Positions 17,568 to 27,755 are shown, numbered from the stretch's first letter. The stretch is DNA of 64,000 nucleotides from Halomonas daqiaonensis (GCF_900109725.1 NZ_FOBC01000005.1:1-64000), one strand, 5' to 3'. Notes: generated from the letters alone by a model not told the origin. Numbers and translations are program-made.

Positions 17568-18181
17568 GCCTCACCCCAGCGGGACATCAGGCGATGCGCG
17601 ATCCCCAGCTGGTTGAGAATCCGCGCCACGATGAAGTCTACCAGATCGTCTATCGACGCCGGCTGGTGATAAAAGCCCGGCGCGGCGGGCAGGATCACTG
17701 CACCCATGCGGGTCAGGGCGAGCATATGTTCGAGATGGATCGCCGAGAAGGGGGTCTCGCGGGGCACCAGGATCAGCTTGCGCCGCTCCTTGAGCGCCAC
17801 ATCAGCAGCGCGCTCGATCAGGTTGTTACTAGCCCCGGTGGCTACCGCCGAGAGGGTGCCGGTGGAGCAGGGGCAGATCACCATGGCCGAGGGCGCCCCG
17901 GATCCCGAGGCGACCGGCGCCATCCACTCCTCGCGGCCGAAGCAGCGTATCTGGCCGGGTGCCGCCCCGCTGCGCTCGGTGAGGACCTCGGCAAGCCGGG
18001 CGGGACGCGCCGGCAGCTCACGATCGGTCTCTGTGGCGATCACCAGGTGGGCGGCCTTGGAGATCATCACCCAGACCTGGTGGTCAGCCGCCACCAGCGC
18101 CTCGATCAGCCGCAGCCCGTACTGGGCACCCGAGGCGCCAGTCAGTGCCACCGTGACCGGGGCACCCAGCTCAGTCTGCAT
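17564..18181 (-). CDS. ubiX: Flavin prenyltransferase UbiX
   Basis: Makes prenylated FMN, the cofactor of UbiD-type decarboxylases in ubiquinone synthesis. The 205-aa protein has [19 protein letters not shown] at the FMN-binding start, [39 protein letters not shown] and a conserved AAPGFYHQP end. It overlaps mpl by 11 nt, as in many gammaproteobacteria. Confidence 0.95.
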   Translation of the reverse strand: MQTELGAPVTVALTGASGAQYGLRLIEALVAADHQVWVMISKAAHLVIATETDRELPARPARLAEVLTERSGAAPGQIRCFGREEWMAPVASGSGAPSAMVICPCSTGTLSAVATGASNNLIERAADVALKERRKLILVPRETPFSAIHLEHMLALTRMGAVILPAAPGFYHQPASIDDLVDFIVARILNQLGIAHRLMSRWGEA

Positions 18182-19565
18182 GAGCCACCTCCAGCGCCGC
18201 CAACAGCTTCTCGTGGATACCGCCGAAGCCGCCGTTGGACATCACCACGATACGGTCCAGCGGTCGTGCCTCGGCGACCAGGGCATTCACCAGGGCATCG
18301 AGGTCATCAAGTAGCCGGGCCGGTACCGGGCTCGCCTCGAGCACCGGCGACAACGACCAGTCCAGCCCGGATGGCTGGAACCAGAAGGCGGCATCGGCGG
18401 CCGCGACGCTGGCCGCCAGCCGGTCGCGCAAGGTGCCCAGCCGCATGGTATTGGAGCGTGGTTCGATCACCGCCAGCAATCGCCCTCGCGGCGTCGCGGC
18501 CCGCAGCCCCTCCAGGGTGGCGGCGATGGCCGTGGGGTGATGGGCAAAGTCGTCGATCACCTCAATACCCGCCACCTCCCCACGCAGTTCCTGGCGCCGT
18601 CGCGGCGTCGCGAATCGCGACAATGCCGCGGCGGCGCGCGGCAAATCTACCCCGCAGGCGCTTGCGGCCGCCAAGGCAGCCAGGGCATTGCGGGCGTTGT
18701 GAGCACCTGTCAGCGGCCAATCGACCACAGCATCCTCGTTCACCTCGACCCCAGCATCGTGGTGCTCGTGGATAACCCGGAAGCGCGAGGCATCCTCGCG
18801 CTCAAGCTCCAGCCGCCAGGGGCTTGTCGCCTGGGCGCCGAAGCGCTCCACGGGGGTCCAGCAGCCCATCTCGAGCACCCGATCCAGGGCCGGCTCACCA
18901 TCGGCCACCAACAGGCGGCCCCGCCCGGGAACGGTTCGCACCAGATGGTGGAACTGGCGCTCGATGGCACGCAGATCGTCGAAGATGTCGGCGTGATCGA
19001 ACTCCAGGTTGGCGAGGATAGCGATCTCGGGCCGGTAATGGACGAACTTGGAACGCTTGTCGAAGAAGGCCGTGTCGTATTCATCGGCCTCCACCACGAA
19101 GGGGGCATCGTGGGCGCCGAGCCGCGACGATATGCCAAAGTTGCGCGGCACCCCGCCAATCAGGAAGCCCGGTGCCAGGCCACCGGACTCCAGCAGCCAG
19201 GCCAGCAGGCTTGCCGTGGTTGTCTTGCCGTGGGTGCCGGCCACGGCGATCACCCGTCGCCCCGGGAGGACCTCCTCGGCCAGCCACTGGGGGCCGGAGA
19301 CGTAGGGCAGTCCCTGGTCCAACACCGCTTCGACCTCGGGGTTACCGCGGGAGAGAGCATTGCCGACCACCACCCGATCCGGGCGGGGCAAGAGGTTGTC
19401 AGCCGAGTACCCTTCGCACAGCACGATGCCCGCCTCCTCGAGCTGAGTGCTCATGGGCGGATAGACATTGGCATCCGAACCGCTGACGGTGATGCCCAGC
19501 TCGCGGGCGAGCAGCGCCAGACTGCCCATGAAGGTGCCGCAGATACCGAGGATATGAAGGTGCAT
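18171..19565 (-). CDS. mpl: UDP-MurNAc:L-Ala-gamma-D-Glu-meso-Dap ligase
   Basis: Recycles the cell-wall tripeptide by ligating it to UDP-MurNAc. I chose the ATG at 19565 ([20 protein letters not shown]), with GGAG 5 nt upstream. Mur ligase motifs are [16 protein letters not shown] (P-loop), the [11 protein letters not shown] segment and [10 protein letters not shown], with [10 protein letters not shown] in the C-terminal domain. The length is 464 aa. Confidence 0.95.
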   Translation of the reverse strand: MHLHILGICGTFMGSLALLARELGITVSGSDANVYPPMSTQLEEAGIVLCEGYSADNLLPRPDRVVVGNALSRGNPEVEAVLDQGLPYVSGPQWLAEEVLPGRRVIAVAGTHGKTTTASLLAWLLESGGLAPGFLIGGVPRNFGISSRLGAHDAPFVVEADEYDTAFFDKRSKFVHYRPEIAILANLEFDHADIFDDLRAIERQFHHLVRTVPGRGRLLVADGEPALDRVLEMGCWTPVERFGAQATSPWRLELEREDASRFRVIHEHHDAGVEVNEDAVVDWPLTGAHNARNALAALAAASACGVDLPRAAAALSRFATPRRRQELRGEVAGIEVIDDFAHHPTAIAATLEGLRAATPRGRLLAVIEPRSNTMRLGTLRDRLAASVAAADAAFWFQPSGLDWSLSPVLEASPVPARLLDDLDALVNALVAEARPLDRIVVMSNGGFGGIHEKLLAALEVAHAD

Positions 19566-19790
19566 GCGCGCTCCGGGAATGTTTTCCGCCGCTTGGCCGC
19601 GGCGCGATCTGCGCGAGACTAGCATGGCGCCCGCGGCACGCTCCAGCTGCCGACCTCGCCTGCCCGGGCTACCGCAGTTGGCCGCAACTAGGGGCGCCGG
19701 GGCAGACCGCGCAGGTGCAGCCAATGCCACTTTCGGCTAGAATCACGTGCTTTCGGACCCCTCGACGTGACTAGGAACAGGTAAGCCCCC

Positions 19791-21050
19791 ATGGCCCAGC
19801 ACAACGCCTTCTACGCCCAGTCCGGCGGCGTCACCGCCGTGATCAACGCCAGTGCCTGCGGCGTGATCGAAGCCTGCCGCCGCTATCCGGACCGGATCGG
19901 CAAGGTCTACGCCGGCCACAACGGCATCATCGGTGCCCTGACCGAAGACCTGATCGACGTCAGTCAGGAGTCGGACGAGACCATCGCCGCACTGCGTCAT
20001 ACCCCGGGGGGTGCCTTCGGCTCCTGCCGCTACAAGCTCAAGGACATCGAGACACACCGCGCCCAGTACGAACGGCTGATCGAGGTCTTCAAGGCCCACG
20101 ACATCCGCTACTTCTTCTACAACGGTGGCGGCGACAGCGCCGATACCTGCCTCAAGGTCTCGCAGCTCTCCGAAAAGCTCGGCTATCCGCTGACGGCCAT
20201 CCACGTGCCCAAGACCGTGGACAACGACCTGCCGATCACCGACAACTCTCCGGGCTTCGGCAGCGTGGCCAAGTACATTGCCACCTCCACCCTGGAGGCG
20301 TCGCTGGACATCGCCTCGATGTGTGCCACTTCCACCAAGGTGTTCGTGCTCGAAGTGATGGGGCGTCATGCCGGCTGGATTGCTGCCGCCGGGGCGCTGG
20401 CCGGGCAGGGCGAAGGCGAGCCCCCCCACCTGGTCATCTTTCCCGAGGTGTACTTCGACCGCGCAAAGGTCATGGCCCGGGTGGAGGAATCGGTCAAGCA
20501 ATACGGCTACTGCGTGATCGTGGTTTCCGAGGGCGCGCGCTACGAGGACGGCACTTTCCTCGCCGACTCCGGCAACACCGATGCCTTCGGCCACCGCCAA
20601 TTGGGCGGCGTTGCGCCGACGCTCGCCGGTATGGTCAAGCAGGACCTGGGCTACAAGTACCACTGGGCCGTGGCTGACTACCTGCAGCGCGCCGCTCGGC
20701 ACCTGGCCTCGAAGACCGACGTCGAGCAGGCCTATGCGGTGGGCGAGAAAGCCGTGGAACTGGCCATAGCGGGCAAGAACTCCATGATGCCGGCAATCAA
20801 GCGCGTCAGTGAGACGCCCTACGAGTGGCGCATCGAGGCGGCGCCGCTAGCCGAGGTCGCCAATCGCGAGAAGCTCATGCCTCGTGAGTTCATCCGTGAT
20901 GACGGCTTCGGCATTACCCAGGCCTGCCGCCAGTACCTGTCGCCGCTGATCCAGGGCGAGGAATTCCCGCCCTTCGAGAACGGCCTGCCAAAGGTGGCCC
21001 ACCTCAAGCGAGCCCGGGTCGAGCGCAAGCTACCGGAATTCACGATCTAG
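19791..21050 (+). CDS. pfp: Pyrophosphate-dependent 6-phosphofructokinase
   Basis: A 419-aa phosphofructokinase. Two residues point to PPi rather than ATP: NGGGDSADT (Asp where ATP enzymes have Gly after GGD) and PKTVDNDLPITD (Lys in place of the Gly of PGTIDND). EVMGRHAGW and the C-terminal substrate region are present. It catalyses reversible fructose-6-phosphate/fructose-1,6-bisphosphate conversion. The stop is only 5 nt from the convergent kinase-phosphatase gene. PPi specificity is inferred from those residues. Confidence 0.92.
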   Translation: MAQHNAFYAQSGGVTAVINASACGVIEACRRYPDRIGKVYAGHNGIIGALTEDLIDVSQESDETIAALRHTPGGAFGSCRYKLKDIETHRAQYERLIEVFKAHDIRYFFYNGGGDSADTCLKVSQLSEKLGYPLTAIHVPKTVDNDLPITDNSPGFGSVAKYIATSTLEASLDIASMCATSTKVFVLEVMGRHAGWIAAAGALAGQGEGEPPHLVIFPEVYFDRAKVMARVEESVKQYGYCVIVVSEGARYEDGTFLADSGNTDAFGHRQLGGVAPTLAGMVKQDLGYKYHWAVADYLQRAARHLASKTDVEQAYAVGEKAVELAIAGKNSMMPAIKRVSETPYEWRIEAAPLAEVANREKLMPREFIRDDGFGITQACRQYLSPLIQGEEFPPFENGLPKVAHLKRARVERKLPEFTI

Positions 21051-21055
21051 GCGCG

Positions 21056-22783
21056 TCACCTCAGCAGCCAGGAGAGCACCAGCAGCAGCAGAAGGATACC
21101 CGCCACGCCCTGCCAGAAGCGGGTTGGCGCAGACGGTTTGCGTGAGCCGCCCTCCGCCGTGCCATTGCCCGGATCCCGGGGCAGGCGCAGCGCGCGACGA
21201 AACTCCGACATCCGCCGGAAGCGCAGCGCACGCTGGGGATCCAGTGCTCGTCGCAGGGCATCGTCCAGGGCCTCTGACACCTCCGGGTTGAGGCTGCGGG
21301 CGCTGCGATAGGCCAGCTGCTCCAGATCGGTATGGCTGCGCAGCCGGTCTGGGGTCAGCGTATAGGGCAGCTCGCCAGTCAGCAGCCAGTAGATGGTCGA
21401 GGCCAGGGAATACTGATCGCTGCGGCGACCCACTTCATCTTCCAGCGCATATTCGGGCGCGCTGTGCTCGGTCAGCCCGAGTTGGCGAACCACCTCCATC
21501 GAACGGCGGTGACCGTCCACGTCGCGCAGATGGCAGGCACTGAAATCGGCCAGCACCACCTGGCCATGCGAATCAATCAACACATTGTCTGGATGGATAC
21601 GCTGATGCAGCAGGTCGCGAAGGTGTAATGCCTGCACCGCCTTGCCCAGCTGATTGGCAATGTCGAGGCGCTGATTGAGGCAAGCCTGGGGATGGCGCCG
21701 GGCCCATTCGGCCAGGGTCTCGCCTTTCACATAGGCCATCAGATAGTAGAGGAAGCGTCGCTGCCGTGAGGGCTCCACGATGCGCACCACGAAGGGCGAT
21801 TTGACACGCTCGACTACCCACTGCTGCAGAAGGAAGTGCTCCAGATAGGCATTGAGGCTGGAAAGCTCGGGACTGGGCGCCTTCATCACCATCTCGCGGC
21901 CACTATGCAGGTCGTGCACATGGTAGACCCGCGACTGTGCCGTGCGCGATAGCACCGACAGCACCTCGAGGCCGTCCAGGCGATCGCCGGGCGAGAGTTC
22001 GGGGGGAATCGGCAGGTCGCCATAGACTCGGCCGGGCCGATCCTCCGATGCTTCTGGCAAGGCATCGATGCGCACCAGCTGGAAACAGAACTGATCGCCG
22101 CCATACCCCCGTTCCTGGGCCCGTTCACGGGCAGCCGCGGCCAAACGCTCGCAAGCGGCATCCAGATCACTCGCGTCCTCGCGGATCAGCCGCACATAGT
22201 CCGAGGGCATCAGGGTGCCCTGCACCGCCTGAGTGGTAAACAGGAAGAGGTCCCCCTGCTTGAGCGGCATGCTGACGTAATCGATCTCCAGGCCGCTGTC
22301 CATGCCCATGGCACGGGAGGGGTAGCGATAGCCGCCAAGATCAGTGACATGGTCCCGAGTGAGCTGCTCGAACTCGGCACCGCGTAGGCGGAACACCAGG
22401 GTATCGCCCATATGGAAGAGATGCGCCTCGCGCCCCCGGTAGACCATGGCGGAAAGAGATGAGACATAGCTGCCGTCCGACACCTGACGGTTCTGGTTGA
22501 AGCACCAGGCGTTCAGCGCTCTCAGCACGCGGGTTGCCGAGGTCTTGACGTCCCAATGGTCAGGGGTAGAGAAGTAGTCGGCCAGAAATCCTTTCACACT
22601 GAGATCTCCGGCCTGCTTGGCCAGGTTATTGCGCAAGGTGGAGTCACTGATCAGGGCGCAGGCACCCTTCGCCGCGAGCAAGGGAGGCTCGGGAAACCGC
22701 ACCGACATCGAGCTGCGATGCCGCCGCCGCTCGGGCGCCACGAAGGCCTGACCGAAGCTCAGTGACAGTTGCACGGGTGTCAA
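21056..22783 (-). CDS. Fused PP2C-type phosphatase and Ser/Thr protein kinase
   Basis: I chose the TTG at 22783 (MTPVQLSLSFGQAFVAPERR) because a GAGGAG site precedes it and the nearer ATG closes at once. The 575-aa product has a PP2C-like domain (about 20-240; LISDS, GFLADYFSTPDHW, HMGDTLVFRLRG) and a protein kinase domain (about 270-540; VMKAP Lys, HQRIHPDNVLID catalytic loop, DFSACHL in place of DFG). It ends with a membrane helix (GVAGILLLLLVLSWLLR). The first metal site is altered (SDS for ADG), so phosphatase activity is uncertain. The target is unknown. Confidence 0.85.
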   Translation of the reverse strand: MTPVQLSLSFGQAFVAPERRRHRSSMSVRFPEPPLLAAKGACALISDSTLRNNLAKQAGDLSVKGFLADYFSTPDHWDVKTSATRVLRALNAWCFNQNRQVSDGSYVSSLSAMVYRGREAHLFHMGDTLVFRLRGAEFEQLTRDHVTDLGGYRYPSRAMGMDSGLEIDYVSMPLKQGDLFLFTTQAVQGTLMPSDYVRLIREDASDLDAACERLAAAARERAQERGYGGDQFCFQLVRIDALPEASEDRPGRVYGDLPIPPELSPGDRLDGLEVLSVLSRTAQSRVYHVHDLHSGREMVMKAPSPELSSLNAYLEHFLLQQWVVERVKSPFVVRIVEPSRQRRFLYYLMAYVKGETLAEWARRHPQACLNQRLDIANQLGKAVQALHLRDLLHQRIHPDNVLIDSHGQVVLADFSACHLRDVDGHRRSMEVVRQLGLTEHSAPEYALEDEVGRRSDQYSLASTIYWLLTGELPYTLTPDRLRSHTDLEQLAYRSARSLNPEVSEALDDALRRALDPQRALRFRRMSEFRRALRLPRDPGNGTAEGGSRKPSAPTRFWQGVAGILLLLLVLSWLLR

Positions 22784-22909
22784 GGCATTCTCCTCGCAAT
22801 CGGCGCAATCAGCCTGAAGGTGACCGACACCTTCCATCGGAGGCTCATGATACACCCTGCCCAACCGACAGGCCCATCGACCAAAGGCCCGCATGCCACC
22901 TAAGGCCCA

Positions 22910-22939
22910 TTGGTAATCCCCGCCGCGGCTTCGTATAAT
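22910..22939 (+). promoter_or_regulatory. Likely sigma-70 promoter of ppa
   Basis: TTGGTA at 22910-22915 and a perfect TATAAT at 22934-22939, spaced 18 bp, about 65 nt before the ppa start. Position and match make this one of the clearer promoters in the window. Confidence 0.65.
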
Positions 22940-23003
22940 TCGGCGGATTTTTACGCCTATCCGATTCGCCAAGCCTTTTTATCGCCAACCCAAGGAAGCG
23001 ACG

Positions 23004-23534
23004 ATGAACTTAGACAACATCCCCGCCGGCAAGGATCTTCCCAACGACATCTACGTGGCGATCGAGATCCCGGCCAACCATGTGCCGATCAAGTATGAGA
23101 TCGACAAGGACATGGGTGCCCTGCTGGTCGACCGTTTCATGGCTACCCCGATGTTCTATCCGGCCAACTACGGCTTTATCCCCCACACCCTGGCCGACGA
23201 CGGCGACGCCTTGGACGCCCTGGTGGTGACGCCCTACCCCGTCCAGCCCGGTGCCGTGATCCGTGCCCGCCCGGTGGGCATCCTCAACATGACCGACGAG
23301 GCCGGCGAGGACGCCAAGCTGGTGTGTGTACCGCATCCCAAGCTTTCCAGTCTCTATGACGACGTCCAGGAGGTCACCGACCTGCCCGAGCTGCTGCGCC
23401 AGCAGATCGCTCACTTCTTCGAGAACTACAAGGACCTCGAGAAGGGCAAGTGGGTGAAGGTCGAGTCCTGGGAAGGCGTCGAAGCCGCTCGCAAGGCTAT
23501 CGAGAAGGCCGTGGCCGCCCACGACAAGGCCTGA
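23004..23534 (+). CDS. ppa: Inorganic pyrophosphatase
   Basis: Hydrolyses PPi to two phosphates in the cytosol. The 176-aa product has family I marks: [20 protein letters not shown] with the metal-binding Asp residues (DGDALD), an [17 protein letters not shown] segment, and [20 protein letters not shown]. An AAGGAAG ribosome site precedes the ATG. The gene is monocistronic, with its own promoter and a strong hairpin downstream. Confidence 0.97.
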   Translation: MNLDNIPAGKDLPNDIYVAIEIPANHVPIKYEIDKDMGALLVDRFMATPMFYPANYGFIPHTLADDGDALDALVVTPYPVQPGAVIRARPVGILNMTDEAGEDAKLVCVPHPKLSSLYDDVQEVTDLPELLRQQIAHFFENYKDLEKGKWVKVESWEGVEAARKAIEKAVAAHDKA

Positions 23535-23558
23535 CCCTAGCAGAGACAGCCGCGCGAC

Positions 23559-23595
23559 ACGACAATGGGCCGCCCTCTGGGCGGCCCATTGTCGT
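23559..23595. terminator. Strong hairpin after ppa (bidirectional)
   Basis: ACGACAATGGGCCGCC and its exact complement enclose a 4-5 nt loop. The stem is about 16 bp and lies between convergent ppa and the DUF2333 gene. There is no long T-run, but it can serve either strand. Confidence 0.8.
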
Positions 23596-23614
23596 CCAGA
23601 TATACCCGCAGACC

Positions 23615-24985
23615 TCAGTTCTCCGGCTGCTCTGCTTCGTCCGCGGCGGCAGCGCTGGAAGCCCCATCGTCACTACCCTCCTCCGCTGATGGCCCCTCGG
23701 CTGAAGGCTCCTCGGCCATCTCGTCACCACTGGGGGAAGACATCTCGCTCTCGCCGGAAGCGGCGGCCTGTTCTTCCACGGCCTCCCCTTCAGCGACACC
23801 CTCGCTGCTCGATTCAGAGATCGCTACCTCACCTGCGTCGGTGGCAGCGTCGGCGGCTTCCTCGCCATGGGGAGCAGGTACATCGCTCTCGCTTCCGTCG
23901 GTGGCCACTGCTTCGACGGCATCCTCGCTGCGCTCCACCTCCACCACGGGCGGCTCGCTGGCAGGAGGCTCGGGGGCTGGCGTCACCTCGGCGAGGCCTT
24001 CGCTGACCTCTCGTGCCAGGTCACGAGCGCGCACCACGTGGTTGGCCAGCACCAGCGAATGGTTGGCGAAGATGCCGAAGCCCGAACCGTTGAGCACCAA
24101 CGGGCTCCAAAGCCGGCGCTGGCTGCGTTCGAGTTCGGCCACCAGCAGCTCCCAGCGCTCGGTAACGCCGGCCGAAGCCAGCATGTCGGCCTGATCACGC
24201 CGCACCGCCTTGAGCAGGTGCATCAGGGCCCAGGCCTGGCCGCGAGCCTCGAAGAAGACGTTATCGACGCGATACCAGGGGGTTCGCGCCGGCAGGGCCT
24301 CGGCGTTGATATCCAGGTCGCGTAGCTCATCGCGGCTGCCGATGCTCGCCGAGAGCCGCAGCCCCAGATCGTCCAGCGATCCAGTGATTGCCTCGAGCCA
24401 GGCGGCGAGGCCCTGGCCTTGATCACCGAAGGCGGCCTCACCGCCCTCCCCGAGCGACTCGAGGTAGCCATCCAACGTCTCCAGGGCCTGCTTCAGACGC
24501 GCCTCGGTGCCGGGATAGAGCCATTCGTCGCTATCTCCCATCAAACGCTCGTGTACGCCCTCGAGCACCGGGGCCGACGACTGTTCCATGGCCGGTAAGG
24601 AACTCGAGAGCCGGCGGGCCTGTGTGAGCACACCCAGTTCCCAGGCGGGCATGTTGTCGAGCCACACCCCGGGTGGGGCGATATCGTTGCGCAAATATCC
24701 GCCCGGCTTGTCGATCAGGGTCTCGATCAGGGTCATCAGGCCGGCGGTGGTCACGGCGCCGCGGGCCGCCGGACTACCCGAGTCGGTACCTCGTTGTTCG
24801 GAAACGGCCTGCTCCACGTCGAAGCTTCCCGGTGGTTGGCTCCACCAGATTCCCAGCCCCAGGCAGACCACCAGGTAGACCACCAGCAGTACCAGCAGCG
24901 GCTTCCAGATCCAGCCGTATTCTGGACGTTCGAGTTCCTCGGTCCGACTGCTGCGCCTGGCGGCACCCTTTTGCGTCAACGCCAT
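23615..24985 (-). CDS. DUF2333 membrane protein with long acidic tail
   Basis: I chose the ATG at 24985 (MALTQKGAARRSSRTEELER). The 456-aa product has one membrane helix (WKPLLVLLVVYLVVCLGLGIWW), then a conserved periplasmic part with GGYLRNDIAPPGVWLDNMPAWE, WYRVDNVFFEARGQAWALMH and NGSGFGIFANHSLVLANHVV, matching DUF2333. The last about 105 residues are low complexity (Glu, Ala, Ser, Pro) and not part of the domain. The function is unknown; it may interact with the envelope. Confidence 0.8.
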   Translation of the reverse strand: MALTQKGAARRSSRTEELERPEYGWIWKPLLVLLVVYLVVCLGLGIWWSQPPGSFDVEQAVSEQRGTDSGSPAARGAVTTAGLMTLIETLIDKPGGYLRNDIAPPGVWLDNMPAWELGVLTQARRLSSSLPAMEQSSAPVLEGVHERLMGDSDEWLYPGTEARLKQALETLDGYLESLGEGGEAAFGDQGQGLAAWLEAITGSLDDLGLRLSASIGSRDELRDLDINAEALPARTPWYRVDNVFFEARGQAWALMHLLKAVRRDQADMLASAGVTERWELLVAELERSQRRLWSPLVLNGSGFGIFANHSLVLANHVVRARDLAREVSEGLAEVTPAPEPPASEPPVVEVERSEDAVEAVATDGSESDVPAPHGEEAADAATDAGEVAISESSSEGVAEGEAVEEQAAASGESEMSSPSGDEMAEEPSAEGPSAEEGSDDGASSAAAADEAEQPEN

Positions 24986-25190
24986 GATCAGATTTCCTTG
25001 GTGATGAAAAGCTTTCGGCAACGCGACAATACGGCGCAGCCTCCCGGGCGGGATGCCATCAACAGCCCCCTGCTATTGCGATATCCTAGCAGGACCTAGG
25101 CCTCACCGCCGATGGACGGAACCCGGCCTCGAGAAACGGGGTCAGATTCGCGCCGCGCCAACAACCTGTTCACCGCAATAAGGAAGTGCT

Positions 25191-27098
25191 GTGCCGATCC
25201 TCCTGCGACTCGCTCTGCTCGTCACGCTGCTGCTGCCGCTGGGGGCCCAGGCCCAGTGGTTCTCCCAGGATGACGACGAGGCGTTCCTGCCGGTGCTGGA
25301 GGCCTTCGAGCCCAGCGCCTGGCACGATGGCGAGACCCTTCATCTGGGCTTCGAGATCGCCGAAGGCTATTACCTCTATCGCCACCAGTTCACCATCGAG
25401 ACCGCCGTGGACGGTCTCGAACTTGGCGTTCCCGAGCTCCCCCCGGGGCTGGCCAAGAGTGATGAGTTCCTGGGCGACGTCAATGTCTTCTATGACAGCG
25501 TAGTCTTCGACGTACCTCTCGAACCGGGCCACCGGGGTCCGCTGGATATCACCCTGACCTTCCAGGGCTGCGCCGATGCGGGCCTCTGCTATCCACCGGA
25601 GCGGGTCGAACTGACCGCCCCTGAGGGAGAGGCCCCGGCCGCTTTCGCCGGCTGGGGGCCGTCCGTCAACACGGACTCGTCCGGAAGCGACACAAACGGC
25701 AACGCGGTGACTGCTACCAGGGAGGCGGTCGGAAGCGATGTCGCCACGACCAGTGGCGATACCCTGAGCGGCCCTCCCCAGAGCGAGGATGGCCGCTTCC
25801 GCACCCTGATGGCCGACGCCAGCCTGCCGCTGGTCCTCGGGCTCTTCTTCCTGGCTGGCCTGGGTCTGACTTTCACGCCTTGCGTGCTGCCCATGGTGCC
25901 GATCCTCTCCTCGATCATCGTGGGGCAGCATCCGACCCGCCCCCGAGCCTTCGTCCTTTCAGCCAGTTACGTGGGCGGGATGGCGCTCACCTATGCCGCC
26001 GTAGGGGTGCTGATGGGACTGTTCGGTGCCGGCCTCAACCTCCAGGCCCGCCTGCAATCTGCCCCGGTACTGATCACCTTCGCCGTGCTCTTCACTCTCT
26101 TCGCCCTGGCCATGTTCGACGCCTTCAACCTGCGCCTCTCGCCCAGGCTGGCCGGCCGCATCGACAACTGGCAGGCCCGCGCCCAGCACAGCGGCCCCGC
26201 CGGCCTGGCTCTGGCCGGGGCCCTGTCGGTGCTGGTGGTCTCGCCCTGTGTGTCGGCGCCGCTGGCCGGCGCCCTGGTATTCATCTCCACCACCGGCGAT
26301 GCGCTGATGGGCGGGGCGGCACTGTTCGCCCTGGCCATGGGCATGGGCGTGCCGCTGCTGCTGGTAGGCACCTTCGGCACCACCCTGCTACCGCGCTCGG
26401 GTGCCTGGATGAACGGTGTCAAGGCTGCCTTCGGTATCCTGCTGCTGGGGGTCGCCATCTGGCTGGTGGAACGACTCCTGCCAGGCAGCATTGCGCTGCT
26501 GCTCTGGGCCGGCCTGGCCATCGGCAGCGCCCTGGCTCTGGGGGCACTGACCGTCAACCAGGCCCAAGGCTGGCCGCGCGTGCGTCAGGCGGTGGGCCTG
26601 ATGCTTCTGGTCTGGGGCATCGCCCTGGTGATCGGCGCCTCCCGCGGTGGGAATGATCCGCTGCAACCCCTGTCCCCTGTCAATTCGGGGGCCGGCACAT
26701 CGTCCGGCCCGACGGCCAACGTCAGCAGGGCGATCACCACCGTGGAGGACCTCGACGCCCTGCAGGCCTCACTGGTCGAGAGCAACAAGCCGGCCTTCGT
26801 CAACTTCACCGCCGACTGGTGCATCTCCTGCAAGGTGATGGAACGCGACGTCTACCCGGCACCCGAGGTGGCAAGCCAACTGGCCAACTTCCGGCGCATC
26901 AATGTCGACGTCACCGACGGCGGCGTCACCAGTCGCGAGGTGCTGGACCACTTCCAGCTGTTCGGCCCACCCAGCCTGCTGTTCTTCGACGGCAGCGAGG
27001 AACTTCGCGACGCCCGCGTGCAAGGCGAGGTCAATGCCCCGCAGTTGGCCAGCCACCTGGAGGGTGTGCTGGACTGGCTGGAGAGCCGACAAGACTGA
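25191..27098 (+). CDS. dsbD: Thiol:disulfide interchange protein DsbD
   Basis: Carries electrons from cytosolic thioredoxin to periplasmic DsbC/DsbG and cytochrome c maturation. It starts at GTG 25191 after AAGGAAG. Domains in order: signal peptide (LLRLALLVTLLLPLGAQAQW), N-terminal alpha domain with the redox Cys pair (CADAGLCYPPE), an eight-helix membrane domain with TPCVLPMVPILSS and SPCVSAPLAG, and a C-terminal thioredoxin domain with the DWCISCK motif (Cys 544 and 547). The length is 635 aa. Confidence 0.96.
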   Translation: MPILLRLALLVTLLLPLGAQAQWFSQDDDEAFLPVLEAFEPSAWHDGETLHLGFEIAEGYYLYRHQFTIETAVDGLELGVPELPPGLAKSDEFLGDVNVFYDSVVFDVPLEPGHRGPLDITLTFQGCADAGLCYPPERVELTAPEGEAPAAFAGWGPSVNTDSSGSDTNGNAVTATREAVGSDVATTSGDTLSGPPQSEDGRFRTLMADASLPLVLGLFFLAGLGLTFTPCVLPMVPILSSIIVGQHPTRPRAFVLSASYVGGMALTYAAVGVLMGLFGAGLNLQARLQSAPVLITFAVLFTLFALAMFDAFNLRLSPRLAGRIDNWQARAQHSGPAGLALAGALSVLVVSPCVSAPLAGALVFISTTGDALMGGAALFALAMGMGVPLLLVGTFGTTLLPRSGAWMNGVKAAFGILLLGVAIWLVERLLPGSIALLLWAGLAIGSALALGALTVNQAQGWPRVRQAVGLMLLVWGIALVIGASRGGNDPLQPLSPVNSGAGTSSGPTANVSRAITTVEDLDALQASLVESNKPAFVNFTADWCISCKVMERDVYPAPEVASQLANFRRINVDVTDGGVTSREVLDHFQLFGPPSLLFFDGSEELRDARVQGEVNAPQLASHLEGVLDWLESRQD

Positions 27099-27181
27099 CC
27101 CAGGCGGCACCAACAACCGGCCTCGAACAGTGTTCCTGCACGGCTGGACATCCTTGACGATTTTCGGCAGACTCCGGCGTA

Positions 27182-27268
27182 ATTGCTCTTTCATGGGCAA
27201 TAGATGCCTCAAGACACGCCATCTTGCCGCGATCTATTGCAAGTTGGCCGGGGTTGACAGCACCCCGG
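27182..27268 (+). promoter_or_regulatory. Structured leader before accB
   Basis: Three inverted repeats follow each other: ATTGC/GCAAT (27182-27201), GCAATAGAT (27197-27205) with ATCTATTGC (27232-27240), and CCGGGGT-N7-ACCCCGG (27248-27268). The first two share bases 27197-27201, so they exclude each other. This could be a leader fold controlling accBC, but no known riboswitch is recognised. Confidence 0.4.
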
Positions 27269-27302
27269 ATCATCCCCCAACCCCACCGGTCGAGACAACG
27301 TC

Positions 27303-27755
27303 ATGGATATCCGCAAGGTCAAGAAGCTGATCGAACTGCTAGAAGAATCCAACATCAGCGAGATCGAGATCCAGGAAGGAGAAGAGTCGGTTCGTATCAG
27401 CCGCCACCCCGATGGCACGAACTGGCAGAACCCCATGCCCCATGCGGCACCGGCCGCTTCAACCCCTCAGACGCCGGCGCCCGTTGCCGAGCCGGCCACC
27501 GATGCCGCACCAACCTACAAGGGCGATACCGTCAACTCGCCGATGGTCGGCACCTTCTACCGCTCACCGGCACCGGGTTCCAAATCCTTCGTCGAGATCG
27601 GCTCCAGCGTCAAGAAAGGAGAGACCATCTGCATCGTCGAAGCGATGAAGATGATGAACCAGATCGAGGCCGATCGAGACGGTGTGATCGAGGCCTTCCT
27701 GGTCGAGGACGGTGAACCGGTCGAGTTCGACCAGCCGCTGCTCGTCATCGCCTGA
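27303..27755 (+). CDS. accB: Acetyl-CoA carboxylase biotin carboxyl carrier protein
   Basis: Carries biotin for malonyl-CoA synthesis, the first step of fatty-acid synthesis. The 150-aa product has the N-terminal [20 protein letters not shown], a Pro/Ala-rich linker (about 44-70) and the biotinyl domain with EAMKMMN (biotinylated Lys116). accC follows after 42 nt. Confidence 0.97.
   Translation: MDIRKVKKLIELLEESNISEIEIQEGEESVRISRHPDGTNWQNPMPHAAPAASTPQTPAPVAEPATDAAPTYKGDTVNSPMVGTFYRSPAPGSKSFVEIGSSVKKGETICIVEAMKMMNQIEADRDGVIEAFLVEDGEPVEFDQPLLVIA

Noticed and set aside
18171..19730. Longer mpl start at 19730
   Set aside because: The first 55 residues do not resemble Mur ligases. [10 protein letters not shown] at 19565 is the family start and has GGAG upstream.
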